Positions 35,715 to 44,825 of a stretch of DNA of 64,000 nt are shown here, one piece after another. How positions within the stretch are numbered: position 1 is the stretch's first letter; each line of letters begins with the position of its first letter. Origin of the DNA: Thioclava pacifica DSM 10166 (GTDB taxonomy: Bacteria; Pseudomonadota; Alphaproteobacteria; Rhodobacterales; Rhodobacteraceae); assembly GCF_000714535.1 (NCBI RefSeq), contig NZ_AUND01000001.1, positions 62,001-126,000 of the forward strand, written 5' to 3'. Below the pieces are notes generated by a model that worked only from the letters and a program-made list of their open reading frames with translations, did not search any database and was not told the DNA's origin. The translations under genes and the position numbers were made by a program.

Positions 35715-37451
35715 TCAGCTATCCTCGAACGGGTCCCATTCGTCCTCGACCTCGGGCAGCGCCTCGGTCTCGATCTCGGCGGCCAGATCCTCGGCGGTGG
35801 CGATGTCCTCGAACTGGGCCTGCGGGAAGGCCTCGAAGATCGCGGCCACGAGCGGGTTCGCCATCGCCTCGGATTGCGCCTTGGCCATCTCGGCGGCTTT
35901 CACCTCGGCGATGGTGGGTGCGCCGCCCTCGGAGACCACCGAGACGCCCCAGCGCGCACCGGTCCAGCCTTGCAGCCGCGCCGAGAGGGTCGCGGCGAGA
36001 TCGCGCGAGGCCCGCGGGGTCGGTTCGAACTCGATCCGGCCGGGGCGGTAGCTGACGAGGCGCAGGTTGCTCTCGACTTCCAGCAGCAGGGTCATGTCGC
36101 GCATTCGGGCGATCAGCTCGACCACGTCGTCGAAACTGGCGAAGCGCGCGAGCGCATCGGCCATCGGATCGTGTTGCGGGGCAGGGGCTGCGGCCGCAAC
36201 CGCGCCGCCACCGGCACGCCGGGCGCGCAGCGTCGCGCCATGCACCGGACCGGTCGAGGGCGCGGGGCCGCGGCCTGCGGCTTGCGTGTTCGTGCTGCCC
36301 TGCTGGATCTTCTTGATCAGCGTCTCCGGGTCGGGCAGGTCGGCCACATGGGTCATGCGGATCACGGCCATCTCGGTCGCCATCATCGCATTGGGCGCGC
36401 CCGCGACCTCTTCCAGCGCCTTCAGGAGCATCTGCCAGAGCCGCGACAGAACCCGCATCGGCAGGGCGGCAGCCATCTCCTGACCGCGATTGCGCTCCTC
36501 GGGGGGCACGGTCGGGTCCTCGGCGGCCTCGGGCGTGACCTTGATGACCGAGACCCAATGCGTGATCTCGGCCAGATCGCGCAGGATCGCCATCGGGTCG
36601 GCCCCGTCGGCATATTGCGCGGCCAGTTCCGTCAGCGCCTCGGCGGCCTGCCCGTGCAGGATCATGTCGAAGAGATCGAGCACCCGGCCGCGATCGGCGA
36701 GGCCCAGCATCGCGCGGACCTGCTCGGCCGTGGTCTCGCCCGCACCGTGGGCAATGGCCTGATCGAGCAGCGACATCGCATCGCGCACCGAGCCTTCGGC
36801 CGCGCGGGTAATCAGCGCCAGCGCGTCATGGGCGATCTGCGCGTTTTCCTTCTCCGCGATCCGCTTGAGATGGTCGATCATCACCTCGGGCTCGATCCGG
36901 CGCAGGTCGAAGCGCTGGCAGCGGCTGAGCACGGTGACCGGAACCTTGCGGATCTCGGTCGTGGCGAAGATGAATTTCACATGGGCGGGCGGTTCCTCCA
37001 GCGTCTTCAGGAGCGCGTTGAACGCGCTCGTGGAGAGCATGTGAACCTCGTCGATGATATAGACCTTGTAGCGCGCCGAGGCCGCCCGATAATGCACGCT
37101 TTCGATGATCTCGCGGATATCGCCGACGCCCGTGCGCGAGGCGGCGTCCATCTCCATCACGTCGACATGGCGGCCCTCGGCGATGGCCTTGCAATGCTCG
37201 CATTGCAGGCAGGGCTCGGTCGTGGGGTTGCCCTGACCATCGGGCCCCACGCAATTGAGCCCCTTTGCGATGATCCGCGCCGTTGTGGTTTTGCCCGTTC
37301 CGCGAATCCCCGTCATGATGAAGGCCTGCGCGATCCGGTCGGCGGCGAAGGCGTTCTTCAGCGTGCGCACCATGGCCTCCTGACCGATCAGATCGGCAAA
37401 GGTGGCGGGGCGGTATTTGCGGGCGAGAACCTGGTATTGGGTGTCGGTCAT
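35715..37451 (-). CDS. dnaX: DNA polymerase III subunits tau/gamma
   Basis: A 578-residue clamp-loader ATPase. Walker A is GIRGTGKTTTARIIAKG; a zinc module has Cys in LNCVGPDGQG and CLQCEHC; Walker B is YIIDEVHMLSTSAFNALL; sensor 1 is near TVLSRCQRFDLRRIEP. The Pro/Ala-rich hinge (about residues 375-430) and C-terminal domain reach a normal alphaproteobacterial tau length. First gene of dnaX-ybaB-recR. Confidence 0.96.
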   Translation of the reverse strand: MTDTQYQVLARKYRPATFADLIGQEAMVRTLKNAFAADRIAQAFIMTGIRGTGKTTTARIIAKGLNCVGPDGQGNPTTEPCLQCEHCKAIAEGRHVDVMEMDAASRTGVGDIREIIESVHYRAASARYKVYIIDEVHMLSTSAFNALLKTLEEPPAHVKFIFATTEIRKVPVTVLSRCQRFDLRRIEPEVMIDHLKRIAEKENAQIAHDALALITRAAEGSVRDAMSLLDQAIAHGAGETTAEQVRAMLGLADRGRVLDLFDMILHGQAAEALTELAAQYADGADPMAILRDLAEITHWVSVIKVTPEAAEDPTVPPEERNRGQEMAAALPMRVLSRLWQMLLKALEEVAGAPNAMMATEMAVIRMTHVADLPDPETLIKKIQQGSTNTQAAGRGPAPSTGPVHGATLRARRAGGGAVAAAAPAPQHDPMADALARFASFDDVVELIARMRDMTLLLEVESNLRLVSYRPGRIEFEPTPRASRDLAATLSARLQGWTGARWGVSVVSEGGAPTIAEVKAAEMAKAQSEAMANPLVAAIFEAFPQAQFEDIATAEDLAAEIETEALPEVEDEWDPFEDS

Positions 37452-37514
37452 CGGGGCTCCGGTGTCTTGCGCAGGCGCCAGACTAGGCCCCCGCGCGTCC
37501 GGCGTCCACCCGGC

Positions 37515-38426
37515 TCATTCCCATTCCATCTGGCTGAAGACGGCTTGGGCATTGCGCTTGGCGAGCGTGTCGAAATCCTGAAGGTATTCGAACTGGGACT
37601 GGTCCACATCGACCGAGCCGATGATGTCGCCGCCGCCGTCGATGTAGTCGGTCATCTGGGTGCGCAGATTGGTCAGGTAATCATAAGTGTCACGGGTGGC
37701 GGTCGCCAGATCGGTGGCGGGGCCATGACCGGGCACGACATGGGCGGGCTCATGCGCGGCCATCGCCTCGAAGGCCTCGACCCAGCCTTTCGACGAGGAC
37801 ATGTCGAGCACGCCGAGGATGCGGCCGACGAAGACGATATCGCCGGTGAACATCACCTTGTCTTCGGGCAGCCAGACGAAACTGTCGCCGGGAGTATGGG
37901 CCGGGCCGGGGTGGGTGATCTGGATCTCGCGCCCGCCAAGGGTCAGCGTATAGCTCTCGTCGAAAGTGGTTCCGGCATAAACCGGCTCGGTCCCTGCAAG
38001 CGCCTCCTGACCCAACAGCGCGTCGAGCATCGTCAGCTCCATCGAGGCGCGGGCCTTCTGATCGGCGAGCGCGTCTTCCGAGGTGATGATCTCGGCCCCG
38101 TGCTCTTTCCAGTAGCCATTGCCGAGCCAGCGGTGATCCTGTCCGCCGGTGTCGATGACGTATTTCACCGGCTGATCGGTGAGCGTGCCGATCACCGCAT
38201 CGAGCGCCGCCGCCCCCTTGTAAGAGCCCCCTGCATCAACCAGCACCGCGCCCTCGTCGGTCACGATCAGCCCGAAGGTCGCGTTATTGCCGAGGTTTTC
38301 CGCATCGCGCTGCCCGAACGGGCCCTCGATGGCATAGGTGTTCGGCGCGACCTCGACCGTGGTGAGCGTGCCCGCGAAAAGCGGCACGGGCAGAATGGCC
38401 AGAACGGCCAGAGCGATACGAAACAT
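37515..38426 (-). CDS. Metallo-beta-lactamase-fold protein with altered metal site, secreted
   Basis: A 303-residue MBL-fold protein with a signal peptide (MFRIALAVLAILPVPLFAG). The usual HxHxDH is TGGQDH at residues 93-98, so the first two metal-binding His are lost, while Asp97, His98, His177 (AHTPGD), Asp196 (FTGD) and His234 (PGHGP) remain. This resembles the SoxH/quinoprotein-relay branch that shares TGGQDHRWLGN, in my recollection. It may bind one metal or none. The start at 38426 follows GGAGG; an alternative five codons upstream is possible. The ffs RNA is upstream on the same strand. Confidence 0.82.
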   Translation of the reverse strand: MFRIALAVLAILPVPLFAGTLTTVEVAPNTYAIEGPFGQRDAENLGNNATFGLIVTDEGAVLVDAGGSYKGAAALDAVIGTLTDQPVKYVIDTGGQDHRWLGNGYWKEHGAEIITSEDALADQKARASMELTMLDALLGQEALAGTEPVYAGTTFDESYTLTLGGREIQITHPGPAHTPGDSFVWLPEDKVMFTGDIVFVGRILGVLDMSSSKGWVEAFEAMAAHEPAHVVPGHGPATDLATATRDTYDYLTNLRTQMTDYIDGGGDIIGSVDVDQSQFEYLQDFDTLAKRNAQAVFSQMEWE

Positions 38427-38517
38427 GACAAATCCTCCCATTTGGCGCGCAGCTTAGCGAAGCCGCGGGCGCTCACAAGCCGGCAAGGTGACGCGTCGGC
38501 AATTTCGGGGGATTTAG

Positions 38518-38616
38518 GTGAGAGGCTGGACAGCGACCCAAGCGGGGCTCGTTGCGGCTGCTTCCTTCCGGACCTGACCGGGTTGGCGAGGCGCTCGCCC
38601 GCGCCAACCTCTCGAG
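38518..38616 (-). ncRNA. ffs: 4.5S signal recognition particle RNA
   Basis: On the minus strand the hallmark GGTCAGGTCCGGAAGGAAGC, the SRP RNA tetraloop/domain IV, lies within a foldable RNA. The ends GAGAGGTTGG (38604-38613) and CCAGCCTCTC (38520-38529) pair over ten bases. The length of about 94 nt is right for a small bacterial 4.5S RNA that binds Ffh. Confidence 0.94.
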
Positions 38617-38620
38617 AGGC

Positions 38621-38649
38621 GATATAGGAAACCCGAACCAGATTCGCAA
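38621..38649 (-). promoter_or_regulatory. Sigma-70-type promoter of ffs
   Basis: Minus strand: -35 TTGCGA (38644-38649), a 17-base spacer, and -10 TATATC (38621-38626). The predicted start is 7-8 bases downstream, exactly at the beginning of the SRP RNA terminal helix. Confidence 0.72.
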
Positions 38650-38704
38650 GCGTCGTGAGGGCTTCGAGCGGGGAGGGGGCGCTGCCCCCGCGCTATCGCG
38701 CCCC

Positions 38705-38770
38705 CCGGGATATATCATGCAGTTGGAATGAAAGAGGATGTCTCGCTTCCAATTGCTCCAAATATCCCGG
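38705..38770. repeat. Imperfect inverted repeat, family A
   Basis: Arm 38747-38770 is the reverse complement of a full family-A unit (GGATATTTGGAGCAATTGG). Arm 38705-38728 is a degraded copy with six or so mismatches. It lies between ffs and the ABC permease stop; outward GC-rich runs GGGGGCAGCGCCCCC flank it at 38690 and 38795. Confidence 0.7.
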
Positions 38771-38805
38771 GGGTGAATGGCGAAGCCAGAGGGGGCAGCG
38801 CCCCC

Positions 38806-39567
38806 TCAGCCCGGTTGGCGCTCGGCCCAGCCGGCGAAGATCTTCTCCAGCGCGACCACGGCGTAATAAAGAAGAATGCCCAGGAAGGCCAAGGCGATGA
38901 GCACCGCAAACATCAGCGGGTAATCCCCGTTGGTCTGGCCCGAGAGAAACAGCGCGCCGAGGCCTTTGCCGTGGGGCGAGATGATCTCGACGAGGTTGGT
39001 GCCGATGAAGGCCAGCGTCACCGAGACTTTCAGCGCGCCGAAGAATTCGGGTAGCGTTTTCGGCAGGGCGATCTTGCGGAAGATGGTGAATTTCGAGGCC
39101 CCCAACGCGCCGAGGATGTCGCGATATTCGGGCTCGAGCGTGGACAGACCGATCCCAACCGACACGGCGATCGGGAAGAAGGAGATCATGAAGGCCATCA
39201 GCACGGTGTTGAAATCATGCGCGCCGATGAAGAGGAGCGCCAGCACCGGCACCACGGTCGCCTTGGGCACCGCGTTGAAGCCCACGAGCAGCGGGTAGAG
39301 CGCATCGCGGGCGGTCTTGGAAAAACCCATGACCATCCCGAGAAACGTCCCGAAGACGATCGCGATCGCGAGGCCAGCCACGGTGCGCCAGAGCGTCTGC
39401 CAGCTGTCGATCAGGAACAGATGCCAGTAGCGGATATAGGCGGCGGGCAGGTCCGAAGGCGAGGCCATGACGTAATTCGGCCAGCCGTTCACCCAGACGA
39501 TGAACTCCCAGAGCGCGAGGAAGGCCACGATCGACAGGATCGGCGTGAGGATTTTCTTGAAGTCCAT
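38806..39567 (-). CDS. ABC transporter permease, SsuC/TauC/ThiX type
   Basis: A 253-residue inner-membrane permease with six expected helices and the EAA loop (LGALGASKFTIFRKIALPK) two thirds along. It is the third gene of a minus-strand NMT1/SsuA-type import operon, overlapping the ATPase by one base. The N-terminus is MDFKKILTPILSIVAFLALW. The substrate (sulfonate, nitrate, or pyrimidine precursor) cannot be decided. Confidence 0.86.
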   Translation of the reverse strand: MDFKKILTPILSIVAFLALWEFIVWVNGWPNYVMASPSDLPAAYIRYWHLFLIDSWQTLWRTVAGLAIAIVFGTFLGMVMGFSKTARDALYPLLVGFNAVPKATVVPVLALLFIGAHDFNTVLMAFMISFFPIAVSVGIGLSTLEPEYRDILGALGASKFTIFRKIALPKTLPEFFGALKVSVTLAFIGTNLVEIISPHGKGLGALFLSGQTNGDYPLMFAVLIALAFLGILLYYAVVALEKIFAGWAERQPG

Positions 39568-40355
39568 CAGTGCGCCTCCCCGTCACGACCCTGGGCGATG
39601 CGGATCTGGTCGCGCAGCACGTGAAGCATGTCCACGGCTTTCGGTTCATAAAGAATGTCGATCGTGCGGTCTGCGGGCAGATCCACGTCCAGCACATATT
39701 GTGTATTGGCGGGGCGACCCGAGAGCACGATGACCTGATCGCCGAGGAACACGCTCTCGCGCAGGTCATGGGTGATCAGCACGGCGGTGAACGGCTCGGC
39801 GGCGCGCAGGTCGCGCATCGTCTGCCAGAGGTCTTCACGGGTGAAATTGTCGAGCGCGCCGAAGGGTTCGTCCATGATCAGCACATCGGGTTTATGCACG
39901 ATGGCGCGGCAGAGCGAGGCGCGCTGGCGCATGCCGCCCGACAGCTCCGACGGGCGCTTGGTCTCGAAGCCCTTCAGGCCGACCATCTCCAGCAGATGCT
40001 CGGCGCGGGCGTATTTCTCGGCTTTGGACATCGAGGGCGCGACGATCTCGAGCGGCAGGATCACGTTGTCGATGATCGAGCGCCATTCCAGCATCACCGG
40101 GTTCTGGAAGGCCATGCCCACGGTCTTGCGCGGGGAGGTGACCTTCTCGCCATGTAGCCAGACCTCGCCCTGATCGGGTTTCATCAGCCCGGCGACGAGG
40201 CGCGTCAGCGTGGACTTGCCGCAGCCCGAGGGGCCGACGACGGCGCAGAACTCGCCCTGCGGCACCTGGATGTCGAGATTGTCGAGCACCGGCAGCGGCC
40301 CATGCTTGGTCTTGTAGGCGTGGGTCACGCCGCGAATGTCGATGAGATTTTCCAT
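39567..40355 (-). CDS. ABC transporter ATP-binding protein, SsuB/TauB type
   Basis: A 262-residue importer ATPase: Walker A GPSGCGKSTLTRLVAG, signature LSGGMRQRASLCRAIV, Walker B DVLIMDEPFGALD, switch His in LITHDLRESV. The C-terminus is longer than the minimal domain. Its 1-base overlap with the permease start shows coupling. A GC hairpin upstream separates it from the solute-binding gene. Confidence 0.9.
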   Translation of the reverse strand: MENLIDIRGVTHAYKTKHGPLPVLDNLDIQVPQGEFCAVVGPSGCGKSTLTRLVAGLMKPDQGEVWLHGEKVTSPRKTVGMAFQNPVMLEWRSIIDNVILPLEIVAPSMSKAEKYARAEHLLEMVGLKGFETKRPSELSGGMRQRASLCRAIVHKPDVLIMDEPFGALDNFTREDLWQTMRDLRAAEPFTAVLITHDLRESVFLGDQVIVLSGRPANTQYVLDVDLPADRTIDILYEPKAVDMLHVLRDQIRIAQGRDGEAH

Positions 40356-40375
40356 GAGGGGCCGGGGGTGCGTAA

Positions 40376-40412
40376 AAGGGAAAAGGGCGGGCAGACCCGA
40401 GGTCGCCCGCCC
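40376..40412 (-). terminator. Hairpin with T-run between solute-binding and ATPase genes
   Basis: Read on the minus strand, GGGCGGGC (40405-40412) and GCCCGCCC (40385-40392) enclose a 12-base loop and are followed by TTTTCCCTTTT. This can act as a partial terminator or attenuator that lowers transporter-component expression relative to the binding protein. Confidence 0.7.
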
Positions 40413-40425
40413 CCTTGAGGAAGGA

Positions 40426-41439
40426 TCAGTCGATCTTCAGATCTGCCGCACCGGGCAAGTATTCGCCGTCGAAATAGGCGGCCGCGTCGGGGGCGTTCTG
40501 GAACTCGTAGACGGTTTTCGTCTGCTCGATCGCGGTGGCCATGCGGTCCGCGTCGATCCCGCCCATGCCGTTGGCCTTGACGTAATCGGTCAGCACGTTC
40601 GCGTCGATCGCCATTTGCAGGCGCTCGGTCTCCAGCGCCTTGTCGGCGGCCGGGTTGCGCTTGAGCAGCGAGTCCACGGCCTTACCCGGATCGGCGATCG
40701 CGGCTTTCCAGCCCTCGGCGGTGGCTTTGATGAAGCCGGTGATCTCTTCGGGATGGGCCTTGGCGTAATCGGTGTTCACGATGATCGCGTTGCCGTAGAG
40801 CGCCACGCCGTAATCGGCCATCAGCAGCACCGACTGGTCGTCCATCGGCACGCCGAGGCGCTTGAGGTTGAGCGTCGAGGAGAAGGAGAAGCCGGTGACT
40901 GCATCGACCTTGCCTTCGGCCAGCATCGGCTCGCGGGTCGGGAAGCCGACGGGTTCGACCTTGATCTTGGCCATGTCGAGCCCGGTCTCCTTGGCGAAGA
41001 TCGGGAATTGCGCCCAGGCGCCATCCGGCGGCGGCGCACCCAGCACCTTGCCTTCGAGATCCTTGGGCTCGTTGATGCCCAGCGATTTGCGGCCCACCAC
41101 CGCGAAGGGCGGCTTGTCATAGACCATCATAACGGCCGTGACGGGCGCGCCGGGGTTCTGGTCGAGGAATTTCATCAGCGAGTTGATATCGGCAAAGCCC
41201 ACCGGATAGGCGCCGGTCGCGACTTTCGGGATCGCATCGAGCGAGCCCTTGCCCTCTGCGATTTCCACGTCGAGCCCGGCCTTGCCGTAAAAGCCTTCAT
41301 CCACGGCGAGGAAATAGGGCGCCGAGGGGCCTTCGAATTTCCAGTCGAGCGCGAAGGGCATCTTGGTTTCGGCCTGCGCGAAGGTGGCCGAGAGGCCGAA
41401 CGCGAGGGCCGCGAGAAGGCCCGGTTTGATATGCAGCAT
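40426..41439 (-). CDS. ABC transporter solute-binding protein, NMT1/THI5 or SsuA family
   Basis: A 337-residue periplasmic protein; signal peptide MLHIKPGLLAALAFGLSATFAQA. The mature part starts KMPFALDWKFEGPSAPYFLAV, the NMT1/ThiY-type WxxxxxxxPxxxA lead, with GFADINSLMKFL and VGRKSLGINEPKDLEGKVLG typical of lobe 1. It may carry hydroxymethyl-pyrimidine precursor or a sulfonate; no TPP riboswitch is seen upstream. The start at 41439 follows GAGG; an in-frame ATG 4 codons earlier exists. Confidence 0.85.
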   Translation of the reverse strand: MLHIKPGLLAALAFGLSATFAQAETKMPFALDWKFEGPSAPYFLAVDEGFYGKAGLDVEIAEGKGSLDAIPKVATGAYPVGFADINSLMKFLDQNPGAPVTAVMMVYDKPPFAVVGRKSLGINEPKDLEGKVLGAPPPDGAWAQFPIFAKETGLDMAKIKVEPVGFPTREPMLAEGKVDAVTGFSFSSTLNLKRLGVPMDDQSVLLMADYGVALYGNAIIVNTDYAKAHPEEITGFIKATAEGWKAAIADPGKAVDSLLKRNPAADKALETERLQMAIDANVLTDYVKANGMGGIDADRMATAIEQTKTVYEFQNAPDAAAYFDGEYLPGAADLKID

Positions 41440-41611
41440 GGTGTTCCTCACTGGTCTGATCGGATGTCGAGCCCGATCCTCGCCACGCGCGCCCGAGGGT
41501 AAATCGAAACCGGACGCGGCACGGGGTCGGAGCGAGGGCTCACGGTTGTGTGATTAAGTTTTGGGCGGCGCTTTTCTCGAATGCAAGAAAATTGGGCGCT
41601 GCGTTGCGGCG

Positions 41612-43537
41612 TCAGAGCGCGATGCGCAGCGGCAGGAAGCCGTCAGAGTCGATTGGCAGGGGCGTGGCGTGCACGCCATGCGTCGCAAGCTCGTGCAGAT
41701 GGGGCTTGGCGCCCGGCCCGGTATGGCAGATCACCTGCGTGCCGGGCATCGGTGCAAAGCGCCAGATCGGCTCGGGCGCGATGTCGAGAACCGGGTTGGC
41801 GGCGCGGATCTCGCTTTGGAGAAGCTCGCGTATCAGGACCGGCGCAGGATCGAGGTTCATGGGGCGCCCGCGCTGCCGGAAGCCGCTGCCGCCCGAGAGG
41901 CGGAAATCATTGCCCAGCAAGACGAAGCGATCATCTGGCGTGACGGGACGCCCGGCATGGGTCAGTGTGCGGATTCGCGCGGCTTCGGGCGCGATGCAGC
42001 GGCCGTCGGGGGCGAAGCGCGGGGGCTGACTCAGGTCGATTTCGTAGCGCAGCCCCGAGATCACGTCGAACTGGTAGCTCGCGAAGCCCGGATCGCGCAG
42101 GCGAGGCGCTTGCGTGCCGGGGGTGATCTGGAAGAAGACCGAAGCCGATTGCTCGAGCCAGTCGCGCAGCTCCGCGCCGGTGATCTCGACTGCCCCGATG
42201 CCGTTGTTGAAAAGGTAAAGATCATCGAGATGGCTTGCGCGCAGTTTGCCCGCGGGGATGTCGATGAAATTGCCCGCGCCGCCCAGCCCTCCGGCTTTGA
42301 AGGTCGAGACCGCGGCAAGGCGCGGCAGCGCCGCGAGCGGGTGTCCGCGCAGACGCTCTGCGGCATGGGAAAAAGCCGCCCGCGCCATGAGTGCAAGGCA
42401 GCGGTCAGGGGAGATCATGCTGAAATAGCTGTGCAGCGGCACGGCGCTTTCGCCGATCTCGCGTCGGATATGGGCAAGCGTGGCGGCATGGGCAGAGGCG
42501 CTTGCAGTCAGGATCGCGGCGCATTCCCGTGGCTCGCCATTCCGGACCTGGCGCAGTGCGGCGCTGTGGCGCGTGATCTGCCAGGTTCCGTCGCGGCGTT
42601 CGAGCGTCAAGTCGAGCACTCCGAGTGTCGTTCCCGCCACCCCGGCATTGATCGCAGGTTTGCCGGCCAGCGTGGCGGTGATCGGGTCGATCCCGGCGGT
42701 GGCGGGACGGCCCAGATCGGGAAAAGGACGGTGGTCATGGCCGGCAAGCACCACGTCGATCCCATCAAGCTGCGCCACGGCAAGCGCGGCATGTTCGGAA
42801 TCACAGGCGCAGTCATGCTTACCCGGTTCGATCGGCGCGATCCCGGTATGGGCCAGCGCGATCACCAGATCGGGACGCGCCGCGCGGATCTGTGCGAGAT
42901 GGTGGCGCGCGGCCTGTTCGATGCAGGTCGTCGCCATCGCGCCGGTGTACCGCTTTTGCATCCAGCCCAATGTTGGGGGCGGCAGCAGGCCGATCACGGC
43001 GATGCGCATTTTTTGCATCCGTCCCGCATCGTCCTGCATTTCGCGCTCGATCATCCGCCAAGGGGTGACTTTGCCGCGAGCGGCTGGGCTCTCGCTTTCG
43101 GGCGAGCGTTCGAGATTGGCGCAGACAAACGGAAAATTTGCTTCGGCGAGCGCCCGGTCGAGCTGGGCGAGGCCAAAATCGAACTCGTGATTTCCCAGTG
43201 CCGCCGCATCATAGCCCACCGTATTCATTGCGGCGATCATCGGGTTCGGAGCGTCGGCAAGCGCAGGATCTCCCTCACCCCAGATCTGCGTGATCGGGGT
43301 GCCTTGCAGGAAATCACCGCAATCGAAGAGAAGGCAGTTGCGCGCCTCGTCGCGGGCCCGCGCAATTTCGAGCGCAAGGGCGGAAAGTCCCCGATGGGGA
43401 GCGGGGCGGTCCGTGAAATAATCATAGGCGCGCACGTGACCGTGGAGGTCTGTCGTTTCGAGAAGCCTCAGCGAAAGCGTCGCACAACGCAGATCAGCAT
43501 TCTGCCCGGTTCCCCGGTCAGGTCGTTGCCCCATCAT
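41612..43537 (-). CDS. cpdB: 2',3'-cyclic-nucleotide 2'-phosphodiesterase / 3'-nucleotidase
   Basis: A roughly 641-residue metallophosphoesterase/5'-nucleotidase-C family enzyme. Metal motifs are in order: LLETTDLHGHV, DCGDFLQGTPI, ALGNHEFDFG, ALAHTGIAP and GHDHRPFPD; the C-terminal substrate domain contains YLFNNGIGAVEITGAELRDW and the final RFVLLGNDF-like segment. No signal peptide is seen, unlike E. coli CpdB, so cytosolic location is possible. Start 43537 (MMGQRPD) follows GGGAT; 43567 is an alternative. Confidence 0.87.
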   Translation of the reverse strand: MMGQRPDRGTGQNADLRCATLSLRLLETTDLHGHVRAYDYFTDRPAPHRGLSALALEIARARDEARNCLLFDCGDFLQGTPITQIWGEGDPALADAPNPMIAAMNTVGYDAAALGNHEFDFGLAQLDRALAEANFPFVCANLERSPESESPAARGKVTPWRMIEREMQDDAGRMQKMRIAVIGLLPPPTLGWMQKRYTGAMATTCIEQAARHHLAQIRAARPDLVIALAHTGIAPIEPGKHDCACDSEHAALAVAQLDGIDVVLAGHDHRPFPDLGRPATAGIDPITATLAGKPAINAGVAGTTLGVLDLTLERRDGTWQITRHSAALRQVRNGEPRECAAILTASASAHAATLAHIRREIGESAVPLHSYFSMISPDRCLALMARAAFSHAAERLRGHPLAALPRLAAVSTFKAGGLGGAGNFIDIPAGKLRASHLDDLYLFNNGIGAVEITGAELRDWLEQSASVFFQITPGTQAPRLRDPGFASYQFDVISGLRYEIDLSQPPRFAPDGRCIAPEAARIRTLTHAGRPVTPDDRFVLLGNDFRLSGGSGFRQRGRPMNLDPAPVLIRELLQSEIRAANPVLDIAPEPIWRFAPMPGTQVICHTGPGAKPHLHELATHGVHATPLPIDSDGFLPLRIAL

Positions 43538-43756
43538 TATCCCTTTGTCGCGGTTTTCCGCGATCACGCCAAGCCCAAAACGGGCCGGCTTTGCCCCTGA
43601 TTTTCAACCTATGGTAGAAATATGTGTTTTGCCAGTGGATAAATCACGGGTGCGACCAAATTTCTCTTTTGCGCGAGCGGGGCGGGTGAAGGGCCATTGC
43701 GCTCTGGTCTCCCGGGGCGCGCTGTGAGAAGCCTTTTGGCAAAGGAGAGCCTCCCC

Positions 43757-44770
43757 ATGACCGATCCCCGCCCTGTCGCCGCCTCAGCCGTGCCGTCTGC
43801 GAGCGGACCGCGTGATCTCAGTGGGCTGGCCTTTGTCGATCCTCAGACGGCGCTCGATCGGTCCGCCCATTTGCGCGGCGATGCCGAGGCGCTGGCGGCG
43901 TTGCGTGCGGATCCGCAATCGCGCGTTATCAGCCTCTGGCGCGGGCGCCCGCTGTTCGATGCGGCGGGCTTGCATCTGCTGCCCTGCGCCCATCCTGTGC
44001 TTGCCGAGATCGCGGGGCTCGAGCTGTTCGTGGGGCTTTCCGAAGGCCGCGCGATTTTCGCCCGAGACCTTTCCGCCTTTGAGCCCGAGGGGGACCGCCC
44101 CGACGGCGCGGCCTTTTTCGATGCGAGCGAGCAGCGCCATCCGGATCTGCCCGAAGGCGTCGTCTTCGCCGAGCTGCGCGGCCGGATGGGGCTGCTTACC
44201 CCTGCCGAGGCAGAGATCGCCGCGACCGCTCGGGCGATGCTCGAATGGCACCGTTCGCATCGTTTCTGTTCCTTCTGCGGCACCGAGAGCGTTCCCGAGC
44301 AGGCTGGCTGGCAGCGGCGCTGTCCGGATTGCGAGCGCCCGCATTTTCCCCGGACCGACCCGGTTGTGATCATGCTGATCACCCGCGGCAACGAGGTGCT
44401 TCTGGGGCGCGGCCCGCATTGGCCCGAGACGATGTATTCGGCGCTGGCAGGGTTCATGGAGCCCGGTGAGACCTTTGAGGCGGCGGTGCGCCGCGAGGTC
44501 TTCGAGGAGGCCGGTGTGCAGGTCGGTCCGGTGCGGTTCGTCGCCTCGCAACCCTGGCCCTTCCCGGCCTCGCTGATGCTGGGCTGTCACGGGATTGCCA
44601 CCAGTTCCGAGATCACCATCGACCCGGTCGAGATCGCCGATGCGCGCTGGATCTCGCGCGAACGGCTTTTGGGCGTGCTGGCCGGGCGCGATCCCGAGAT
44701 CAGCCCGCCGCGCCCGGGGGCGATCGCGGGCTGGCTGATGCGGGAGTGGCTTGCGGACCGGCTCGATTGA
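43757..44770 (+). CDS. nudC: NADH pyrophosphatase / NAD-cap hydrolase
   Basis: A 337-residue Nudix hydrolase splitting NADH or removing NAD caps from RNA. The zinc ribbon is CSFCGTES..CPDCERPHFPRTDP, and the Nudix box GFMEPGETFEAAVRREVFEE is followed by AGVQ and the NudC-specific SQPWPFPASLM. Start chosen at 43757 after AAAGGAGAG; earlier start 43697 is unlikely. The next gene is 55 bases away on the same strand. Confidence 0.94.
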   Translation: MTDPRPVAASAVPSASGPRDLSGLAFVDPQTALDRSAHLRGDAEALAALRADPQSRVISLWRGRPLFDAAGLHLLPCAHPVLAEIAGLELFVGLSEGRAIFARDLSAFEPEGDRPDGAAFFDASEQRHPDLPEGVVFAELRGRMGLLTPAEAEIAATARAMLEWHRSHRFCSFCGTESVPEQAGWQRRCPDCERPHFPRTDPVVIMLITRGNEVLLGRGPHWPETMYSALAGFMEPGETFEAAVRREVFEEAGVQVGPVRFVASQPWPFPASLMLGCHGIATSSEITIDPVEIADARWISRERLLGVLAGRDPEISPPRPGAIAGWLMREWLADRLD

Positions 44771-44825
44771 CGCCACTTTGCCGCCCGAGGGACCCCCTCG
44801 GACCTGACGCGCAAGGAGCCCGCCG

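Noticed and set aside
35640-38627. 995-codon plus-strand frame across dnaX and the MBL gene
   Set aside because: Antisense to two well-supported genes; composition is that of a GC3-driven shadow frame.
41440-41611. A second TPP riboswitch before the NMT1-type ABC operon
   Set aside because: None of the conserved THI blocks (CTGAGA, ACCTGA, GGGTGC) is present on the minus strand here.
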